Source: Prevotellaceae bacterium UBA4332 (lineage in GTDB: Bacteria > Bacteroidota > Bacteroidia > Bacteroidales > Bacteroidaceae). Taken from it: DNA of 64,000 bases. The notes under the pieces are model-generated. The model had not been told where the DNA came from. It saw only the letters and a program-made list of their open reading frames with translations, and ran no database searches. Within the stretch, counting starts at the first letter, position 1; the number at the start of each line of letters is the position of its first letter. This document shows positions 24,946 through 33,190 of the stretch, one piece after another. The position numbers were made by a program, and so were the translations under genes. The stretch covers positions 329,080 through 393,079 of the forward strand of contig DGTQ01000017.1 in assembly GCA_002394365.1 (NCBI GenBank). The letters run 5' to 3'.

Positions 24946-27213
24946 ATGAACATTATCACAAAGACCGTTTCGCTGCCTGATGGACGTACCATCACCATCG
25001 AAACAGGAAAACTGGCAAAGCAGGCTGATGGTTCATGTACCCTGAAGATGGGTAACACCGTACTGCTTGCCACCGTTTGTGCCGCAAAAGACGCAGTGCC
25101 TGGCACAGACTTCATGCCACTGCAGGTAGAATATCGCGAGCAGTATGCTGCAGCAGGACGTTTTCCTGGTGGCTTCAACAAGCGCGAGAGCAAGCCTAAT
25201 GATGATGAGATTCTGACTTGCCGCCTCGTTGACCGTGCTCTGCGCCCACTCTTCCCAAGCGATTATCACGCAGAAGTATTCGTAAACGTAATTCTTTTCA
25301 GCGCCGATGGTGTTGATCAGCCTGATGCCCTCGCTGGCTTCGCTGCTTCATGCGCCCTGGCATGTTCAGATATTCCTTTCGAGTGCCCTATCTCTGAGGT
25401 TCGCGTAGCTCGCATCAACGGCGAGTATGTTATCAACCCAACAAAGGCTCAGATGGCTGACGCCGACATGGACCTCATGGTAGGTGCTACGGCTGAGAAC
25501 ATCATGATGGTAGAGGGTGAGATGAAGGAAGTACAGGAAGTTGACCTCCTCAATGCCCTCAAGGCAGCTCACGAGGCTATCAAGCCTATGTGTGCACTGC
25601 AGGATGAACTGATGAAGGAACTCGGCACCGACACCAAGCGCGAGTACTGCCACGAGGTGAACGACGATGACCTCAAGGAGCAGGTGCGCAAGGAGTGCTA
25701 CGACAAGGCTTACGAAGTTGTAAAGAAAGCCCTCGACAAGGATGGCAGGGCTGAAGCATTCGAGGCTATCATCACAGAGTTTAAGGAGAAATATGCCGAG
25801 GCACACTCTGACCTTACTGAGGAAGAACTCGAAGAGAAGAATACACTTGCCGACAAGTACTACCACGATGTAGAGCGCGATGCTATGCGTCGTTGCATAC
25901 TTGACGAAGGCATACGCCTCGATGGTCGTAAGACTACCGACATACGTCCTATCTGGTGTGAGGTAAGCCCTCTGCCAATGCCTCACGGCTCTTCTATCTT
26001 CACTCGTGGCGAGACACAGTCTCTCACTACCGTAACCCTTGGCACAAAGCTCGACGAGAAGCTCGTTGACGATGTCTTGGACCGTTACTACCAGAAATTC
26101 CTTCTGCACTATAACTTCCCTCCATTCTGCACAGGCGAGGCACGTCCACAGCGTAGCGTAGGTCGTCGTGAGATTGGTCATGGTCATCTCGCATGGCGCG
26201 GACTCAAGGGTCAGATACCAGCAGACTTCCCTTACACAGTTCGTGTAGTATCACAGATACTGGAGTCTAACGGCTCATCATCTATGGCTACCGTATGTGC
26301 AGGCACACTTGCCCTGATGGATGCTGGTGTACCTATGAAGAAGCCTGTCAGCGGTATTGCCATGGGACTTATCAAGAATCCAGGTGAAGACAAGTATGCT
26401 GTCCTTTCCGACATCCTTGGTGATGAGGACCACCTTGGAGACATGGACTTCAAGACCACTGGTACCAAGGACGGTCTGACAGCCACACAGATGGATATCA
26501 AGTGTGACGGTCTGTCATACGAGATACTTGAGAAAGCACTCATGCAGGCTAAGGCCGGCAGAGAGCACATCCTTAGATGCATCACTGACACTATAGCTGA
26601 GCCTCGCGCAGACTTCAAGCCACAGGTTCCACGCATTGAGCAGTTCGAGATTCCTAAGGAGTTCATCGGTGCCGTAATAGGTCCTGGCGGTAAGATTATC
26701 CAGCAGATGCAGGAAGATACAGGCACAGTAATCACCATCGACGAGGAAGATGGTGTAGGCAAGGTACAGGTTTCTGCACCAGACAAGGCTTCTATTGATG
26801 CAGCCATAGCTAAGATTAAGGCTATCGTGGCTATCCCTGAGATAGGCAAAGTATATGATGGCGTCGTACGCAGCATCATGCCTTATGGTTGCTTCGTAGA
26901 GATACTTCCTGGCAAGGACGGTCTGCTCCACATTTCAGAAATAGACTGGAAGCATCTTGAGACTGTCGAAGAGGCAGGCATCAAGGAAGGCGACACTATC
27001 AAGGTGAAGCTCCTTGAGATAGACGAGAAGACTGGAAAGTACAAGCTCTCTCACAAGGTGCTAATCGACAAGCCAGAAGGCTATGAAGAGCCTCAGCGTG
27101 GTCGCCGTCCACGCCCAGAGCGCCGTCCTCGCCCAGAACGTCGCCCACGTCGTTTTGAGGATGGTGGCAACAATAATGAACAGAACAACAACACTCCTAA
27201 CACAGAGGAGTAA
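24946..27213 (+). CDS. pnp: Polynucleotide phosphorylase
   Basis: Phosphorolytic 3'-5' exoribonuclease of the RNA-decay machinery. Two RNase PH-like domains flank an alpha-helical linker (about residues 210-310). The second carries the GEARPQRSVGRREIGHG motif. The KH domain includes EFIGAVIGPGGKIIQQ near residue 570, and the S1 domain runs from GKVYDGVVRSIMPYGCFVEI near 635. The C-terminus is an Arg/Pro then Asn-rich tail (RPRPERRPRPERRPRR, NNNEQNNN), likely a disordered RNA-binding extension. The 755 residues include this tail. A terminator follows at 27227. Confidence 0.97.
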   Translation: MNIITKTVSLPDGRTITIETGKLAKQADGSCTLKMGNTVLLATVCAAKDAVPGTDFMPLQVEYREQYAAAGRFPGGFNKRESKPNDDEILTCRLVDRALRPLFPSDYHAEVFVNVILFSADGVDQPDALAGFAASCALACSDIPFECPISEVRVARINGEYVINPTKAQMADADMDLMVGATAENIMMVEGEMKEVQEVDLLNALKAAHEAIKPMCALQDELMKELGTDTKREYCHEVNDDDLKEQVRKECYDKAYEVVKKALDKDGRAEAFEAIITEFKEKYAEAHSDLTEEELEEKNTLADKYYHDVERDAMRRCILDEGIRLDGRKTTDIRPIWCEVSPLPMPHGSSIFTRGETQSLTTVTLGTKLDEKLVDDVLDRYYQKFLLHYNFPPFCTGEARPQRSVGRREIGHGHLAWRGLKGQIPADFPYTVRVVSQILESNGSSSMATVCAGTLALMDAGVPMKKPVSGIAMGLIKNPGEDKYAVLSDILGDEDHLGDMDFKTTGTKDGLTATQMDIKCDGLSYEILEKALMQAKAGREHILRCITDTIAEPRADFKPQVPRIEQFEIPKEFIGAVIGPGGKIIQQMQEDTGTVITIDEEDGVGKVQVSAPDKASIDAAIAKIKAIVAIPEIGKVYDGVVRSIMPYGCFVEILPGKDGLLHISEIDWKHLETVEEAGIKEGDTIKVKLLEIDEKTGKYKLSHKVLIDKPEGYEEPQRGRRPRPERRPRPERRPRRFEDGGNNNEQNNNTPNTEE

Positions 27214-27226
27214 ACAACCTATATAT

Positions 27227-27264
27227 AGCGAGCCCTTCAATATTGAGGGGCTCGCTTTGTTTTT
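27227..27264 (+). terminator. Terminator of pnp
   Basis: AGCGAGCCC at 27227-27235 pairs with GGGCTCGCT at 27248-27256. The inner TCAATATTGA is also self-complementary. TTGTTTTTT follows. Confidence 0.85.
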
Positions 27265-27281
27265 TCTTAAACCTATAATTA

Positions 27282-27315
27282 CTAGGAAAGCCTAGGAACT
27301 CCTAGGAAGCCCTAG
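27282..27315 (+). repeat. Period-10 CTAGGAA repeats before the PL1 gene
   Basis: CTAGGAAAGC, CTAGGAACTC, CTAGGAAGCC and a final CTAG are spaced exactly 10 bases apart in the leader of the pectate lyase at 27343. CTAG is usually rare in bacterial DNA. Confidence 0.75.
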
Positions 27316-27342
27316 CCACCTATAAAAAAAACTAAAAAAACA

Positions 27343-28893
27343 ATGAAGAAACTACTGCTAACCATACTCATTGCTACTATAACCGCGAGCATCGCCAAGG
27401 CTCAGTTTGAGAGTGCACCCGCCTTTCCTGGTGCTGAAGGATTTGCTCGCCTCACAACCTCTGGAGGCAGAGGTGGCAAGGTGCTCCACGTAACAAGTCT
27501 TGCCGACGACGGCAAGGAAGGCACATTTCGCTGGGCTTGCCTGCAAAAGGGCACAAGAACTATCGTGTTTGACGTTGACGGAACTATCTTCCTTACCAGC
27601 GAACTACGTCTGAAGGAGGGCAACGTTTCCATACTAGGGCAGACGGCACCTGGCGATGGAGTATGTATTGCCGACTTCCCCTTTGTAATCTCAGCAGACA
27701 ACGTCATCATACGCTTCATGCGCTTTCGACTTGGCAATCGCCACATAGACCAGCATGAGGGTGACGGACTGGGCGGCATGGATAACGAGAACATCATTGT
27801 TGACCACTGCTCTGTAAGTTGGAGTGTTGACGAATGTCTCTCCGTATATGGCAGCAAGAATATCTCCGTGCAATGGAATATCGCAGCCCAGAGCATGGTG
27901 AACAGCGGCCATAAGAAAGGAGCTCACGGATATGGTGGCAACTGGGGTGGTGCTGGTGCTTCATACCACCATAATCTACTGGCTCACCACACCTCACGCT
28001 GTCCGCGTCTTGGTCCGCGTGTAAGTACCCAGACCGACGAACGTGTTGACCTTAGAAACAACGTGATGTATAACTGGGGTGGCAATGGCTGCTATGGTGG
28101 AGAAGGACAAAAGGTAAACATAGTAAACAACTATTATAAGCCTGGACCAGGCACCCTGACACGTAGCAAGCAGGTGCAAATGCGCATAGCATCCGTTGGT
28201 ATCAGAACGAGCGAGTACACCCATCATGGCACAGCTGAACCCAATAAGTGGGACGCGATGTGGCACGTATGGGGAAAATACTACGTAAATGGCAATGTGA
28301 ACCCACGTTTCCCACAAGTAACAAAGGAAAATGCAAAATGGGGCGTGCTTAACCAAACCAACATGCAGAATGTTGATGGAACCTATACACAGAAGACAAA
28401 GGACACCATCATAATAAAGGAGCCAATAGAATACGGAAACATAACCACGCAAACGGCAGAGAATGCCTATGACAAGGTGCTTGCCTATGCTGGTGCTTCG
28501 CTGCATAGGGACACTAACGACAAAGACGTGGTAGAAGACGTGGCTACAGGTACGGCTAAATATGGCAAGACCATAGGCAAGAAGAAATATGCCGAGAGCA
28601 ACACAGGATGGATTGACTCACAGGAGGAAGTGGGGGGATGGCCTGCACTCGCCTCTAAGCCTGCCCCTAAAGATACAGACGGTGATGGCATGCCTGACGA
28701 ATGGGAGAAAACTCACGGACTGAATCCTGCTGATGCAACAGACGGCAATACCTATACGCTGGACAAGCGAGGTTTCTACACCAATGCAGAGGTATATTTT
28801 AACTCAATCGTAGAACCCATAATCAAGAAACAAAATCAGGATGCCGACACAAGCGTGAAGGGATGGTTCGAGGAGTATTTCCCTGCTTTGTAG
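27343..28893 (+). CDS. Secreted family 1 pectate lyase
   Basis: Right-handed beta-helix protein of the PL1 type, cleaving alpha-1,4-galacturonan by beta-elimination. The signal peptide is at residues 1-20. The helix begins FPGAEGFARLTTSGGRGG, and VDHCSVSWSVDECLSVYGS carries the calcium and catalytic-face residues. HTSRCPRLGPR has the conserved Arg-x-Pro-x-x-Arg-type site. Near the C-terminus DTDGDGMPDEWEKTHGLNP is a calcium-binding loop of thrombospondin-3/dockerin style. 516 residues. It has the same architecture as the protein at 56403. The leader holds a CTAGGAA array, and the next gene is glycosidase-like, so this may be a small satellite of the pectin cluster. Confidence 0.85.
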   Translation: MKKLLLTILIATITASIAKAQFESAPAFPGAEGFARLTTSGGRGGKVLHVTSLADDGKEGTFRWACLQKGTRTIVFDVDGTIFLTSELRLKEGNVSILGQTAPGDGVCIADFPFVISADNVIIRFMRFRLGNRHIDQHEGDGLGGMDNENIIVDHCSVSWSVDECLSVYGSKNISVQWNIAAQSMVNSGHKKGAHGYGGNWGGAGASYHHNLLAHHTSRCPRLGPRVSTQTDERVDLRNNVMYNWGGNGCYGGEGQKVNIVNNYYKPGPGTLTRSKQVQMRIASVGIRTSEYTHHGTAEPNKWDAMWHVWGKYYVNGNVNPRFPQVTKENAKWGVLNQTNMQNVDGTYTQKTKDTIIIKEPIEYGNITTQTAENAYDKVLAYAGASLHRDTNDKDVVEDVATGTAKYGKTIGKKKYAESNTGWIDSQEEVGGWPALASKPAPKDTDGDGMPDEWEKTHGLNPADATDGNTYTLDKRGFYTNAEVYFNSIVEPIIKKQNQDADTSVKGWFEEYFPAL

Positions 28894-28919
28894 TAGTATG
28901 GTTTTTAGGTTTGCTTGCC

Positions 28920-28957
28920 AGAGCAAGTTCCGCTTACGCCTGAGCAAAGCGAAGAAC
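28920..28957 (-). repeat. Diverged copy of the GCTCAGGCG element
   Basis: Read on the minus strand, TTCGCTTTGCTCAGGCG followed by an AAGC/GCTT motif resembles the repeats at 35961-35987 and 56228-56249. Confidence 0.45.
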
Positions 28958-28965
28958 CCTTCACC

Positions 28966-29000
28966 TTTCATGTTCAATGTTTAATCTTTAATGTTTAATG
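28966..29000 (+). repeat. Period-7 array whose last unit holds a start codon
   Basis: Five heptamers (TTTCATG, TTCAATG, TTTAATC, TTTAATG, TTTAATG). The ATG of the last unit is the start of the gene at 28998. Confidence 0.8.
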
Positions 29001-31175
29001 TCTAAACACCATTATTACATCATAAGTCTCCTGTTCCTTTGCTGTTTCACCGCTAACGCAAAGATTAATCGCAAGGCTCTCGTAATGCGTAACAATCCCA
29101 AGGTTATGACGATGGACACCCTTTCGTCTCTCTCCGTTGGCAATGGTGGATTTGCCTATACGGTAGATGCCACAGGCATGCAGTCTTTCCCCGAATACTA
29201 TGCAGGTGGCATCTGTCTTGGTACACAGTCGCAATGGGGGTGGCACTCCTTTCCTAATACCGAGGGCTACAAACCTGAGGAGTGTTTGAAACCATTCAAC
29301 TTTAACCACCACTCCACAGCCGAGCAAAACAAGGAGCTATACTCATGTCAATTCAAACAACCAGCAAGGCAACATGGGGCATCAGAATATTTCCGCATAA
29401 ATCCACACCGCCTTCACCTCGGTACGTTAGGTTTTGACTTTGGCAAAGGAGCGACGGCAACAGGAGCCATAAGCCACATACACCAACAACTCAACATGTG
29501 GCAGGGAAGCATACATTCACGCTTTAACTACAAGGGCAACGCCTATGACGTAACCACCGTTTGCCACCCACAGCGTGACCTCATAGCATTCAGCATCAAA
29601 GCAAAGGCGATAGCCCCGATAATACTAAGACTGCCCTACCCCACTGGGAAGCACACTGATAATGCCTGCAACTGGGAAGCCGACTCACTACATGAATCGG
29701 CTATTGTATCGCAGGGCAGTAACCATATTGTGGTAAGCCACAAGATAGATACCACCACCTACTACATCACACTGAAATGGAAGGGGAATGTTGCCATCAG
29801 TCAGACTGGCAAACATCAATACAGCATATCTCCTGCCTCAACTACATTGCAACTTACAGCAGAGTGGACAGCACAGCGTCCTACCGCCTCTCAACTCAAG
29901 GGTGATATAGGTTTTAACGACGTAAGCCACGAGGCAGCAAACTACTGGAAGAAGTTCTGGACGGAAGGTGCAGCTGTAGATTTCTCACACTGCAAGGACA
30001 CAAGGGCAAAAGAACTGGAACGCAGAGTGGTATTATCCCAATACCTGCTCGCCATACAGTGTTCAGGTGCTGCTGAAGAGGCTACATACGAAGCCCTCCC
30101 ACCACAGGAGACAGGACTGACGATGAACTCCTGGTTTGGAAAATTCCACCTCGAAATGATACTGTGGCACCAGGCATGGCTACCCTTGTGGGGACATACT
30201 GACAATTTGCAACGCACCCTGAGATGGTATAACAAGGCTCTACCCATGGCACGAGAGATAGCGCAACGTCAGGACTTCAGGGGAGCAAGATGGATGAAGA
30301 TGACAGATGCATCAGCAACCGAAGCGCCCTCTAATATAGGTTCTTTCCTTATATGGCAACAGCCTCATCTAATATACCTCTCCGAACTTGCCTATCGCAG
30401 ACTAAGTCAGCAATCGTCTGAAGAGGCAAAGAAATGGTGCAAGGACATGTATCCACTCATAGAAGAAACAGCCATTTTCATGCAGTCCTTCGCTAACTAC
30501 GATACCAAAAGACAGCAGTACATTCTGAAGGGGTACATACCAGCTCAGGAATCGCTAAGGGCAGCTGTAGCTTTCAATTCTCCAATGGAACTGTCGCAGT
30601 GGCACACCACACTCGCAATGGCACAGCAATGGCGCAAGCGAGAGAGGTTACCGCGCATAGAAGAATGGGATAACATCATAGCACACATAGCTCCCCTTGC
30701 TTTCAATAAAGATTCTCTGTACCTCGCAGCAGAATCGGCAACTGACACCTATAGCAACATAAAAGCCACATCAGACCACCCTGCCCTGCTTGGTGCATTA
30801 GGGTTCTTCCCCATGTCAAGACTCATAAATGCGAAGGTGATGGAACGCACATTAGAGTGGATTATGGGCAACTGGCACTGGCAGACATCATGGGGATGGG
30901 ATTTCCCAATGGCTGCAATGACGGCAACACGTCTGCAACAACCAGAAAAGGCTCTGGAGGTGTTGCTTATGGACAAACAGAAAAACACCTATCTCAACAA
31001 TGGCCACAACTACCAAGACAAACGATTGAGGCTGTACCTGCCAGGCAATGGCGCACTACTATCTGCAGTAGCACTGATGTGCGCTGGCTGGGAGGGATGC
31101 CAAGAGAGAAACCCAGGCTTTCCTAAAGACGGCAAATGGAATGTAGAATGGGAAGGACTTATGTCACTTCCATAA
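28998..31175 (+). CDS. Secreted glycosidase-like protein, family unassigned
   Basis: A 725-residue exported protein with signal peptide MSKHHYYIISLLFLCCFTANA. It has an N-terminal beta-sandwich-like half and an alpha-helical C-terminal half. The segment MNSWFGKFHLEMILWHQAWLPLWG near residue 378 resembles the (alpha/alpha)6-barrel proteins related to GH65/GH95. I cannot place it in a numbered family, nor identify catalytic acids with confidence. The position after a pectate lyase suggests action on pectin-derived oligosaccharides. The ATG is provided by the heptamer array. There is no strong terminator after the pectate lyase, so co-transcription is possible. Confidence 0.65.
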   Translation: MSKHHYYIISLLFLCCFTANAKINRKALVMRNNPKVMTMDTLSSLSVGNGGFAYTVDATGMQSFPEYYAGGICLGTQSQWGWHSFPNTEGYKPEECLKPFNFNHHSTAEQNKELYSCQFKQPARQHGASEYFRINPHRLHLGTLGFDFGKGATATGAISHIHQQLNMWQGSIHSRFNYKGNAYDVTTVCHPQRDLIAFSIKAKAIAPIILRLPYPTGKHTDNACNWEADSLHESAIVSQGSNHIVVSHKIDTTTYYITLKWKGNVAISQTGKHQYSISPASTTLQLTAEWTAQRPTASQLKGDIGFNDVSHEAANYWKKFWTEGAAVDFSHCKDTRAKELERRVVLSQYLLAIQCSGAAEEATYEALPPQETGLTMNSWFGKFHLEMILWHQAWLPLWGHTDNLQRTLRWYNKALPMAREIAQRQDFRGARWMKMTDASATEAPSNIGSFLIWQQPHLIYLSELAYRRLSQQSSEEAKKWCKDMYPLIEETAIFMQSFANYDTKRQQYILKGYIPAQESLRAAVAFNSPMELSQWHTTLAMAQQWRKRERLPRIEEWDNIIAHIAPLAFNKDSLYLAAESATDTYSNIKATSDHPALLGALGFFPMSRLINAKVMERTLEWIMGNWHWQTSWGWDFPMAAMTATRLQQPEKALEVLLMDKQKNTYLNNGHNYQDKRLRLYLPGNGALLSAVALMCAGWEGCQERNPGFPKDGKWNVEWEGLMSLP

Positions 31176-31235
31176 ATAGAGAAAAAGAACACACTTTGTG
31201 TTAATAAATACTAAAAAAGGTACAACAACGAACAA

Positions 31236-31270
31236 ACTTTCAACTCTTAACTTTCAACTCTCAACTATTC
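31236..31270 (+). repeat. Period-7 array in the rimP promoter region
   Basis: Five heptamers (ACTTTCA, ACTCTTA, ACTTTCA, ACTCTCA, ACTATTC) sit directly upstream of the -7 box, as at pnp. Confidence 0.75.
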
Positions 31271-31274
31271 TTTG

Positions 31275-31282
31275 TACCTTTG
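31275..31282 (+). promoter_or_regulatory. -7 promoter element for rimP-nusA-infB
   Basis: TACCTTTG, perfect TAnnTTTG, followed by a roughly 90-base leader. Confidence 0.65.
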
Positions 31283-31297
31283 CAAGCAATTCAGGGG

Positions 31298-31327
31298 AAT
31301 GGGAAGTTCAAACAAGAGCTTCTCATT
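31298..31327 (+). promoter_or_regulatory. Leader hairpin with T-rich tail before rimP
   Basis: AATGGGAAG (31298-31306) pairs with CTTCTCATT (31319-31327), with one G-U pair and a 12-base loop, then CTTTCTTTTA. The shape fits an attenuator; since NusA is encoded downstream, autoregulation is conceivable but not shown. Confidence 0.45.
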
Positions 31328-31379
31328 CTTTCTTTTATGATTAAAAGTGAGAATACAATTAAAAAAAGAAACAAAGGGA

Positions 31380-31847
31380 ATGATTGACAAAAACAGAGTT
31401 AAGAGTATCGTAGAGGAATGGTTGGACGGCAAGGATTACTTCCTTGTTGACGTAGAGGTAACACCTGACGACCGTATCGTAGTAGAGATAGACCACCATG
31501 ACGGTGTGTGGATAGAGGACTGCGTGGAACTGAGCCGCTTTATAGAGGACCATCTGAACCGCGACGAGGAAGACTATGAACTCGAGGTGGGTAGTGCTGG
31601 ATTGGGACAACCATTCAAGGTAGTGCAGCAGTACATCAACTGCATAGGCAAAGCCGTAGAAGTACTCGACGCTGGTGGTGCAAAATATAAGGGCACGCTG
31701 ACAAAAGTGGAAGCACCTGCCTTTACTATCCTGACACAAGAGAAACAGAAGCAGGAGGGCAAAAAGCGCCCTGTTTTGGTAGATGTTGAAAAGGTATTCT
31801 CTATGGACGAGGTAAAATACTGTAAGTATCTTATTGATTTCAAGTAA
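31380..31847 (+). CDS. rimP: Ribosome maturation factor RimP
   Basis: Late 30S assembly factor. The 155-residue protein shows the two-domain RimP pattern: DGKDYFLVDVEVTPDDRIVVEID, then the signature CVELSRFIEDHLNRDEEDYELEVGSAGL and an SH3-like C-terminal domain. I use the ATG at 31380, which matches family N-termini; a GTG 11 codons upstream (31347) is in frame but gives an unusual Lys-rich lead. First gene of the classic rimP-nusA-infB operon, 26 bases before nusA. Confidence 0.94.
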   Translation: MIDKNRVKSIVEEWLDGKDYFLVDVEVTPDDRIVVEIDHHDGVWIEDCVELSRFIEDHLNRDEEDYELEVGSAGLGQPFKVVQQYINCIGKAVEVLDAGGAKYKGTLTKVEAPAFTILTQEKQKQEGKKRPVLVDVEKVFSMDEVKYCKYLIDFK

Positions 31848-31873
31848 AAAAAATAACAAAAACAATATAACAA

Positions 31874-33139
31874 ATGGCAACAAAGACAACAACACTACAA
31901 CCAAGCATGATCGAGACGTTCCGCGAATTTAAGGAAACGAAGAATATCGATCGCACAACACTCGTAAGCGTACTGGAAGAGAGCTTTCGCAACGTAATAT
32001 CCAAGATATTCGGTAGCGATGCTAACTTCGACGTTATCGTTAATCCTGACAAGGGTGACTTTGAAATTTATCGCAACCGTGTGGTTGTTCCTGACGGAGA
32101 GGTAAGCGACGAGAACAAAGAAATAGCGCTCTCTGAAGCGCAGCAGATACAGGATGACTACGAGGTAGGCGAGGATGTATCAGAGCGCGTGGACTTTGCA
32201 AAGTTTGGCAGACGTGCCATACTGAACCTGCGCCAGACACTTGCTTCAAAGATTCTGGAATTGGAGCACGACACATTATATAATAAGTATAAGGACCGTG
32301 TAGGCGAGATAGTAACTGGTGAGGTTTACCAGATATGGAAGCGCGAAGTGCTCATCATTGATGATGAAGGCAACGAGATGCTCCTGCCTAAGTCTGGACA
32401 GATTCCTAATGACGTCTATCGTAAAAACGAGAGCATCAAGGCTGTCATAGACCGTGTAACCAACGAGAACAACAACCCAAAGATTATCCTCTCTCGTAGT
32501 TCTAACCTCTTCCTGCAGCGTCTGATGGAGGCTGAGGTGCCTGAAATAGCTGACGGACTTGTAGCTATTCGCAAGATAGCACGCATACCAGGCGAGCGTG
32601 CCAAGATAGCAGTAGAGAGCTTCGACGACCGCATTGACCCAGTAGGAGCATGCGTAGGCGTAAAGGGTAGTCGTGTGCATGGCATTGTTCGTGAATTGTG
32701 CAACGAGAATCTTGATGTTATCAACTACACAGACAACATCAAACTATTCATACAACGTTCACTCGCACCTGCACAGATTAACTCCATACAGCTCAACGAA
32801 GAGGAGCGTAAGGCTGAGGTTTATCTGCGCCCAGAGGAGGTTTCACTTGCCATCGGCAGAAACGGTCAGAACATCAAGCTTGCTTCTATGCTTACAGAAT
32901 ACACCATTGACGTATTCCGCGAACTCGATGACCAGAGCGCTGACGAGGAGGACATCTACCTCGACGAGTTCAATGACGAGGTTGACCAGTGGGTTATCGA
33001 TGCTATCAAGGGTATTGGTCTTGATACGGCTAAGCAGGTACTCAACGCACCTCGTGAGATGCTCATCACAAAGGCTGACCTCGAAGAAGAGACTGTAGAT
33101 CAGCTGCTCAGCGTACTGAAAGCTGAATTTGAGAAGTAA
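31874..33139 (+). CDS. nusA: Transcription elongation/termination factor NusA
   Basis: Binds RNA polymerase and modulates pausing, termination and antitermination. Order: the N-terminal polymerase-binding domain (residues 1-130), S1 domain (VGEIVTGEVYQIWKREVLI near 138), KH1 (PGERAKIAVES, then DPVGACVGVKGSRV) and KH2 (EVSLAIGRNGQNIKLAS near 325). A short acidic C-terminal part ends in a helix-hairpin-helix-like segment (IDAIKGIGLDTAKQVLNA). The 421 residues are shorter than the E. coli protein, as is usual in this phylum. It is followed after 51 bases by infB. Confidence 0.96.
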   Translation: MATKTTTLQPSMIETFREFKETKNIDRTTLVSVLEESFRNVISKIFGSDANFDVIVNPDKGDFEIYRNRVVVPDGEVSDENKEIALSEAQQIQDDYEVGEDVSERVDFAKFGRRAILNLRQTLASKILELEHDTLYNKYKDRVGEIVTGEVYQIWKREVLIIDDEGNEMLLPKSGQIPNDVYRKNESIKAVIDRVTNENNNPKIILSRSSNLFLQRLMEAEVPEIADGLVAIRKIARIPGERAKIAVESFDDRIDPVGACVGVKGSRVHGIVRELCNENLDVINYTDNIKLFIQRSLAPAQINSIQLNEEERKAEVYLRPEEVSLAIGRNGQNIKLASMLTEYTIDVFRELDDQSADEEDIYLDEFNDEVDQWVIDAIKGIGLDTAKQVLNAPREMLITKADLEEETVDQLLSVLKAEFEK

Positions 33140-33149
33140 GAATTTAAAA

Positions 33150-33190
33150 AGGAACTATAGAAACTATAGGAACTATTAAAAGAACTATCA
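33150..33190 (+). repeat. AACTAT repeats directly before the infB start
   Basis: AACTAT recurs at 33153, 33162, 33171 and 33183, ending two bases from the infB ATG. A related CTATAG set lies before sufD. Confidence 0.65.
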
